From contig NC_058062.1 of assembly GCF_020085105.1 (NCBI RefSeq), positions 7,615,945-7,679,944 of the forward strand: a DNA stretch of 64,000 bases. The letters are read 5' to 3'. The translations under genes were made by a program, and so were the position numbers. The notes under the pieces are model-generated. The model searched no databases. It saw only the letters and a list, made by a program, of their open reading frames with translations, and was not told the origin of the DNA. Positions 39,345-64,000 of the stretch are shown piece after piece (positions within the stretch are counted from its first letter, which is position 1; every line of letters begins with the position of its first letter). The DNA comes from Siniperca chuatsi (Eukaryota; Chordata; Actinopteri; Centrarchiformes; Sinipercidae).

Positions 39345-42300
39345 AATTTCCTTCAAGCTTCTTTTATTGAGGTGACAGTTTGCCTTGATTTACACAGTTA
39401 TGGTCATTTACAGTGAAAGTATTACGAAACAAAATGGAGCATACTGAAGAACAGAAAAATCCCTAAGTGATCACAAACACAACCGTAATGATTATTTCTG
39501 GTACCTGTTGCAGAAGGATTCAGTTTGTTGGTGCAGAGAAGTCTAACCTGCCTACTTCTCACTCTGGTGCTTTATCATCTGATTTCATACATGATGTCAC
39601 TATTGACAGGGTAGCTGCAAATTCATATAAAGTATGAACAAATCTTCAGACCATTAAAAGTATTCAAATTTCTATAGTAATTATTCAACTAAGAACAGAA
39701 TTACATGCAAATCAAGACTTTTTACTAACCCCAATTTACCTTTATGTCCCTTTAAATATGTTTAGTTGTTTTTTTTAATTTGAAGTCTGATGTTAATCTG
39801 AGGTTCTAACTCCAGGAAGCAGCAGATACCCTGTCTGAGCTAACAAGATCCTACTGACCTACTCCCTCTACTGGCCATTTTAAATTAATCCCTTTTATTC
39901 AGACCCTTGCCTCCATTATTAGGATGCAGGATGGACACTTTAGAATCAGTTCAGCACAGATTCAGTGTGCTTGTAATGTCCCTTACAGACACCTGATACC
40001 TGGACATGGAGGAGCCACTCTGAGCTACATCCAAGCCTTGTTTCTGTCTCACTGTACTACTGTTGGTGCACTACAATAAATGAGTTAGATAGTTGGCATC
40101 AGTGCACATGTTTGTTTTTTAATGAGAGTCATTATTTAACATCAGTAGGTTGTATCTTGGTGGGCAAACTATGAATTCACAAACATCTAAACATCCAGTC
40201 AGTCACACATACACATGCTCCAGGGACCACGCATGATTAACTAGTGAGTTGCAATGAAGTGGCACTGCTAGGCTGAATGTTTAATGTCAATTTACCAATG
40301 AACAGTGAGGTGTATATATTTATATAATACATAAGTTGACTCTTTCCTAATAGGCAACAAAGCATATTTGACCCAAGTTTGTTGGCTTGCGCCTAATATG
40401 AACTTTGAGTGGTGATTGTCCAACAAAAACACAAACTATTCTTTGTGTCGATCACAAACCAACAGTTTAACTTTGTTTGCTCACTTTTCATCATCATTCA
40501 TCTTATTACAGCATTCTTAAAAATATAGCCTGTATATGCCACTTTTGGCCGAATCTGTACATTTTCATACATTATTCGCAAGTCGTGCCTTCACAGTAAT
40601 TGCAGTTTTTACATCTACTGTACATTCTTTCATTGTACAATTTCGCACAGTTCTGCCCATCTGTAATGGAAGAAACCAACAATGTTGAGTTTTGGAGGTG
40701 TATTAGTGCTACAGAGAACAAGTACTGTACTTTCTTCCTGAGCATTCTAAAAAACTACCATGAATAATTTTACTTTCAGTGCTAAGCAGTCTACAATGAA
40801 AACATCAGAGCAGGTCTTTACTGTAGTGTCTGCTTATACATTACAGAGTCAGAGGATTTACATTCAAAACACTCCATTTAACTGTTTTTAACTTATGTAT
40901 AAACCATAGGAATAAAAAAGTCACTTAACACATTATTCAAATATTCACGTATACACTCATTATATCCTACTTGCATCTGCAAATTAAACTGAGACATTAA
41001 CATCATTGGTGGTTGAAAGAAGCTCATATTATTGCATGTTACTGCAAATTGCGGTCATGCTCTACAAATGCATGGCTGATATGTTATAAATGTTTTACTT
41101 TTTTTACTTTTTTTCACATACACAATAGTGCTATTTTGTCAAGGAGAGCTGCAGTGAGTGATGAAAGCCCTAAGCTTGGGTTGCACCACACATCAAACGA
41201 AATTTCATCTTGCCAGCGAAGGAAATTTCACTTGGACTATAAGTAGAATTTTCAACTTTCCACTGAAAGCAGCTAAACAAGCAGCAGCGAGGCCGGCTAC
41301 TGTCCTACAGCATTATGCAAAAATATTCGAGCAGTATGAGTTAGAAGTAAAAGATTATCATTTACACTTGTGTGGTCCTCTGTACATGTTATTGTGTGTG
41401 TGCATGTGTGTAGATTCTCCACATGGCCATAGGGAGCAGCTGTTTCCTGAAAGATGCTTATTATTGGGGATGAAAGGATTGTAAGAAGACTGACTCTTTT
41501 GTAATACTGTTGTTAGAGTCAAACACTCTGTAGCACCGAGCTATTGGCAGCTTGACCGTAATATAAGCAACCAGAAGTAAGACAGAAGGAATGAAAACTT
41601 GGATATTTAGGTCACCCTGTCTCTGGCGAGCTTCATCACCTCAACTTTTGTTTTGATTCTGCAGTACACCAACAGTCTGTTAGTGCCCATACCTAGAGGT
41701 ACAGTATCTTCATGTGATCACACTTTCATTTCTGAAGCCCCAGAGTTGAGAATGTGTTAGGAATCTGAGCATACTGTGATCGGCAAAGCTGTTATCTACT
41801 GACACTATGGTAATTCTGAACCACTTACATGTGCCGTTCTGTATAGGTAATGTACTGTTAGAGGCTGCAATACAACAAATATAAGCGTATATACCTTTTA
41901 CAATCTTTATATGTAACATCTCAAAGCTCCGTGCTTGTCAGTATGTTCTCTCTTCAGCTGGCTGTTTGCATTCACAAACACCAGCTTTGTTTTGGTGAAT
42001 TTTTGTTGTACTGGTTTAGTTCACTAGTTCTCAAATGTGCTCACTGCTGAAACCCAAGATGGATTATGAGCTATGATGTCAAAAATGGCTCCATGAAAGA
42101 TTGTCATAAAAGGGTATATTTTAGATGGCAATAAATCTATACAGTAAGATATCGGTAGCTTTAATCGGTCTCAGAAATGGCTCAGGAAAAAAAATCAACA
42201 AACAAAAGCCTGAATATGTTTAACTGATGTTCCAACTGTAATTAAACATCCCTTAAAATCCTGTTCCCACAGTGTCTAATCTAAACCCTATCTGAATAAG

Positions 42301-42620
42301 CTATTATGATTACTTCAGATCAAGCTTGCTCAGATGAGGCACTTCAGTATTTCACCCTGCAATACAGTGTGAGACTTGTTGGCTACTCACGCAACATGGG
42401 GCTTGATAAGAACTTTCAACCCTTACCAAAATACATACTATGTAGAGCACCAGGCATCAGATCCCACTCAACCGGGGACAGGAACAAAAACCAAACTATA
42501 AAAAAAGAGAACAAAAGAATTAGAAAACTTGATACAGGTATCTGTGGTTGTTGTAAGTGCTATTTCCCTCTCCCCAACCCCCAGTCAAACCCCACCCACT
42601 GTCCCAAAGGTCCTGTGATG
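39345..42620 (-). other. cntnap1: cntnap1 3' UTR (inferred)
   Basis: On the minus strand the cntnap1 stop is at 42623-42621. An AATAAA reads at 39368-39363, and a further AATAAA-type signal is near 39,895. No other gene was recognised in this 3.3 kb. If the distal signal is used, the UTR is about 3.2 kb and ends less than 100 nt from the ezh1 poly(A) site. A shorter UTR is possible. Confidence 0.5.
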
Positions 42621-59774
<17,154 letters not shown>

Positions 59775-59985
59775 CCTTCACTTAGGACACGTTTCTCCGC
59801 ATAGGCTATGTTAATTAGATCGTAGATTGTTCTGCAGCATCCTCTCAACCCCCTTTAGCCCAACTTTAACTCGCGCAGCTCCAACTCCTCTTCCCGGGAT
59901 CTCGGGCATCCGATGCGTGGACGCGCATCGGATGCTGGTGCTGATGCTGCGCTTCGCCGAGAGCGCGCACTTCTTCTTTTATATA
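59775..59985 (-). promoter_or_regulatory. cntnap1: cntnap1 promoter and 5' UTR with TATA box and hairpin
   Basis: On the minus strand TATATAAAAG reads at 59985-59976, about 200 nt upstream of the ATG at 59774. Transcription would start near 59,950. The intervening 5' UTR is G+C-rich and contains a 12-bp perfect hairpin at 59906-59935 (gcatccgatgcg and its complement, 6-nt loop). TSS and UTR are inferred from the TATA position. Confidence 0.6.
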
Positions 59986-60516
59986 ATTTAAATTGGTTTA
60001 ATTCATATGGCCGTTGTGTATTGGTGTGGCTCCTGCATGATATCATTCAACATATTTGTAAATGTGCTTAAATAGCAGAGTGCTGGTAGACCAGATGGAG
60101 GTAGGATTTTGTTGCGTTACTTCCGCAAGAGTCTGGATGCAGAGGAGACTGGAAGGGAGGAAGAAAAATAAACTTTTTCAGTCCGCTGCAGATTGATAGT
60201 ATTTTTCCAAAAAACATGAATAATATCTTGTCTTCAATCTCCAAATAAGTCTTGTGGAATTGGTCAAAAACAACACTTTTCCATCTGGGCTGTGGCTCAT
60301 ATCACCGATGCACTAAAGTATTCCTCTTCTCTTCTGCCCTGGCATCGCATATCGTCCTTTGGCACACTTTTCATGGCTGCCAACTGGCCAAGAGTGCAGT
60401 GCGCTAGTAAGGAGAAGGTTAAGAAGTCTTTCTCTCCAGGAATGCAGATCTGAACTTGAATCCCAGAATAAGATGGAAGTCCTTAATATCCTGTATCAGC
60501 AGCAGAACCACAGAGA

Positions 60517-60572
60517 ATGACAATCACAGCAGGCTGCACAGTTCTGTGGGTTATCTTTCTGACCTTGTCCAG
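60517..60572 (+). CDS. Possible first exon of a divergent secreted/membrane protein
   Basis: An ATG starts MTITAGCTVLWVIFLTLS, a good signal-peptide profile, and runs into AG|gtactc, a usable donor (phase 2). It faces away from cntnap1, about 0.75 kb from its ATG, so the two could share a bidirectional promoter. I could not find a second exon before 64,000 and do not recognise the protein. A chance open frame is a real alternative. Confidence 0.3.
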
Positions 60573-60574
60573 GT

Positions 60575-63500
60575 ACTCAGTTCATGCCAATGCATTCACA
60601 AATACACCCAGAGCAGGTTACAGGATGATGATGCCAGCTGTGCTTTAACTCAGACTCATCCCTGCGCACACACACAGGGGCAGTGGGGGCGGGGTGCTAC
60701 TGAGACAGAGGGGGATTTGTGGCAATTGGTGGCACATTGACCACAAAATAAAAAGGCTTTGGGATTAAAAAGTGGGTTTATGGGACGGCAGTGTGTCAGT
60801 GAGGATGTGAGATTGAATGCCTGGGCCAGCATGGGATTTACCATGTTTTCAATCAAATCAGATTGTCAGTTTGTAAGCTCCCTGCCGCTGGTTTTCCCCC
60901 TGAAATACCATAAGAGTATAGAATTATATCTGCAGAGAAAAGACAACAGCAAATGGCATGGGAGAATAAAGTAGGACATCAAATCAGCAGGGGAAATCGG
61001 CTGCAGATGTGGCCCAGGCACTGCAAAGTTATCTATTTAACTGACAAGACAAGGGTATAAAAATGATTTGGTGAGGTAATCTATCTCAATCACAGTGGAA
61101 ATCAAGATATTCCTCAAGTGTTCGGGATATTTTAGAGAGGTTTTCTTATTGACAGTGTACAGTGATCCATATTATTTCAGATATACTTACTCAAACAAGG
61201 TGCAATGGCATTTATAACTGTATAATTATCCCACACTACTGCCATGCTGCCAGGCTTCAACACTACAAAGCTAGTATGTAGTTTAACATACACCAATTTT
61301 ACCTAGTAAAGGTAAAACAAGCAAGCAAATAGGATTATTTTATTTCTTCAGTGAGTTGTCTCTGTTAGACTATCACACAACAGCAGTGAAAGAGTTTAAA
61401 ACCAAATGTTGTCCTCTGATGCTGTTCTTTTAGCTTCAGATAACATGTACAATACACACAAACACATGCACACCCTCTCTCCCTCTCCCTCACTCACATC
61501 TGCACCTAAGCTTCAAGGTTGTGGTTAGGCTGGATTGCCATCTGTTTTCCCATCGACTGTTTACGTTTGACCTTATAGTAACCATAGAGACCGGTTCAGG
61601 GGAGACGTAATAGTGTCTGGTTGGGGTTAAACTAATCATGTGGAAAAAACAACACAAAGGCTCAAGTGATAAACTGATTAACAAGAGCAATCAGTGGCAG
61701 AATTTCCAGCAAATATAATGCAGGCTTTCCAACACTCAACCTCACTCACAAAGTCATGGTAATTTTGGCACCAAGTTTGCTGCAAAATATGCATAAATAT
61801 ATCAAATCAGTCCTTCCACCCTTTTTTTATTTTTCTTACGTGAATAGTTAATGGGGTGAAATAATTCCACCTTTTCACAATAAAGGCTGACTTGTTTCAA
61901 GTTAAGACAAAAATTTAGAAGAGTCTTTAGAATATCTTCAAATAAGGCAGAACTCTAAATTAATTCCCTTTATATTCAACTGTCACTTCAGGCGATATAA
62001 ATTACTTTTTACTGAAATATTTATGCCACCTCACTGGCAAACATTTTTAAGAATGACAAGTCAATGCAAGATTAAATCACTTGTTTAGACTGACACGTTT
62101 TAATGGAAACATATATTCAGTCAATAAGTAGTAATTAATGGTTAGGTTTAAGGTTAATCATAAGAGTAATACGCTTTTTTTGGACAATATAACTCTCTCT
62201 TTCATTCATGTGCATTTGAACTGAATTTGCATTTTGCATTTACAGCAGCAGTTTCAGAGTCAAACCACAACTGACCACTAGATGTCAGATGAAGCTCAGA
62301 CTTGGATCTCTGTTTCTCACACATGATGTCAGTTAGCCGATTTGACTGATAAGCTGTTGTCCAACTCTCTCCGATAATTTATTTATCACTTAACTTTATT
62401 CTGCAGGTCTTAAATTATGCTCCAATGCTGTCATGCTGCCAAAATGCATTAAATCTGCACATAAATTATAAATGAATGAGCAAATGATCTTTGGGTTAAT
62501 AAAATGAGTCTGACAGGACAATATGCCAGATCATTTCTGATGAAAAACTGAAAAATATGCACATGCACCAAGAGATATGATCTTATTTCATATATTTTCT
62601 TTTTATCCCACTTCAAACTAACAAAAACACAAAAACACACATACAGTACCATAAAAGGTCACGCTCTCACATATGCACAAACAAACTCACAGGTGAGATG
62701 GTCTTGTTTCTTACAGCGTTCTTTTGGGATCAGATAGTACATTGGTCTGGCCCCATTAGCACTGAGTGTATTTTCCATAAGGGTGCCACTGTACACTGCA
62801 TAGGACATGTGCCGAGGGTACGAGGATGAAGACACACATAGACTTGCAGACATTCTCACACATGGACATACACCATCAAACCCACAACCACGGACACACA
62901 AACACACTCCTACTCACAAACAGGGGTCAAGTTTTGACTCACGCCCAAACGTTTCCAAGAGATGGCTGAGTGTTATTTGTCATGAAGATGGATGAAGGAA
63001 TCTGTTAGGTTTTGTGTGATGAGCACTGGCTTGATTTATGTGCATCTGATATGTCAAACACCAGACAGTAGTGGTTAATGCTGACGGTGGCTGGTTTGAA
63101 AATGTGTGTCAGAAACTGCAGAATTCAGCAAGATTGTATTCTAGTTGGACTCTCAGACAGGTGTTTGTTTTGGCCACCAGCTATGGGAACCCAATGTCCC
63201 ATGTGAGCTGCTGTAAACAGGGCTATTAAAACAGCCTGCTTTCAGGTGCCCGTACACTGGTATGACCTCCTGCTGGTGAGGGCCAATCCCAGCAGAAATT
63301 AAGCCCAGCAGGGGATCCACAGACTGGGATCCCACCACTGAAGATCTACCCCCAGTGTTAGCTCAACTGGTGTGTCCAAGACAGCTGCTACAACCTGTTC
63401 AACTACTCACACTTCAGAGTGGACGCACCAACCAACTTAGTTTAGGACACAGACCAGGGGTGAAGGTTATGTTACAAAACCAAGTGATGGTGGCTTCTGC

Positions 63501-64000
63501 TGAGGATCTTAGTTTAAAGGAATAGTTTGAAATTTTGGGAAATACGCTCATCGCTTTTTTGCCATGTAGCTGGACCCAGCAGCCGGTTAGCTTAGCTTAG
63601 CACAAAGACTGGAAACAGCTCTGTCCAAGGGTAACAAAATCATCTACCAGCACTCCTAAAGTGTAAAAATGACAACTCATCATTTTACTGGGGATTATGT
63701 GACTTCCTGGGGTCTCCACTGGTTGCCTGGCAACTGGTACCAGCAAAGAAACTGTACAGCGTAGAAATACCCATACATTTTTGTTTTTACACTTTGGTTT
63801 TTGTATGGAAAAATCTTTATAATCACTTCTTAACACTCACTTTTTATTGTAAGACCTTCACTTTTGCCATTTTTAACTCTATTGTATCTTGTTTTTGTTG
63901 TTTGAATTTGAGTGTTTCCTACATGAAATTTTTTCCTGTCTTGTGATCTTATTATTTTAGCATATTTTATTGTCTCTCTCTGTTTTGGCCATTTGTTCTG
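60575..64000. other. No clear gene; repeats
   Basis: No exon was supported with confidence. It contains CA-rich patches around 61,450-61,500 and 62,620-62,920 and one arm of the foldback family at 63,519-63,605. A minus-strand segment near 62,780-62,716 has an acceptor-like and donor-like border but no recognised protein. Confidence 0.5.
63519..63605. repeat. Single arm of the foldback repeat family
   Basis: Contains 'ggttagcttagcttagcac' followed by 'aaagactggaaac' and an upstream 'aatagtttgaaattttggga' block, matching the reverse complement of the right arm of the element at 45,779-46,140. Confidence 0.75.

Overview
This window is nuclear DNA from a ray-finned fish, most likely a percomorph teleost. 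The evidence is compact, many-exon vertebrate genes, teleost-type dispersed repeats, and two actinoporin-like genes of the kind known from fish. The right half carries ramp2-like (minus), ezh1 (plus) and cntnap1 (minus). This is the same order and relative orientation as RAMP2-EZH1-CNTNAP1 on human 17q21, read in the opposite direction, so it is an old conserved block.

Layout. 1-5.9 kb: AT-rich intergenic DNA with microsatellites. 6.0-10.3 kb: two tandem two-exon genes for actinoporin-like proteins with the same intron position. 10.3-18.8 kb: intergenic, but 13.4-15.3 kb holds a broken type I keratin gene on the minus strand that still shows its exon order. 18.8-22.3 kb: a RAMP-family gene on the minus strand with two alternative signal-peptide first exons. 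22.3-26.4 kb: repeats. 26.4-39.3 kb: ezh1, a Polycomb H3K27 methyltransferase, with 19 coding exons reconstructed in one open frame of 770 codons plus stop. 39.3-59.8 kb: cntnap1 (Caspr/paranodin), with 24 coding exons reconstructed, 1308 residues, and a probable 3.2 kb 3' UTR that meets ezh1 tail to tail. 60-64 kb: a possible divergent first exon with a signal peptide, then repeats.

The genes do not form one pathway. RAMPs partner calcitonin-family GPCRs at the membrane, EZH1 is the catalytic subunit of PRC2 in the nucleus, CNTNAP1 builds the axonal side of paranodal myelin junctions, and actinoporin-like proteins are membrane-lipid-binding beta-sandwich proteins.

The most unusual observations are: three GC-AG introns among the 18 coding introns of ezh1 (none among the 23 of cntnap1); a long (TG)n tract placed directly at an ezh1 3' splice site; a four-residue deletion in a 29-nt ezh1 microexon; a RAMP gene whose two first exons switch a glycosylation sequon; a paranodin without the PGY-repeat linker; a Tc1-like MITE 22 nt from a cntnap1 acceptor; and loss of lipid-binding aromatics in one of the two actinoporin-like copies. 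I saw no CRISPR array, prokaryotic operon or clearly new defence system. Exon limits were read by eye from splice signals and frame and have not been checked against transcripts.
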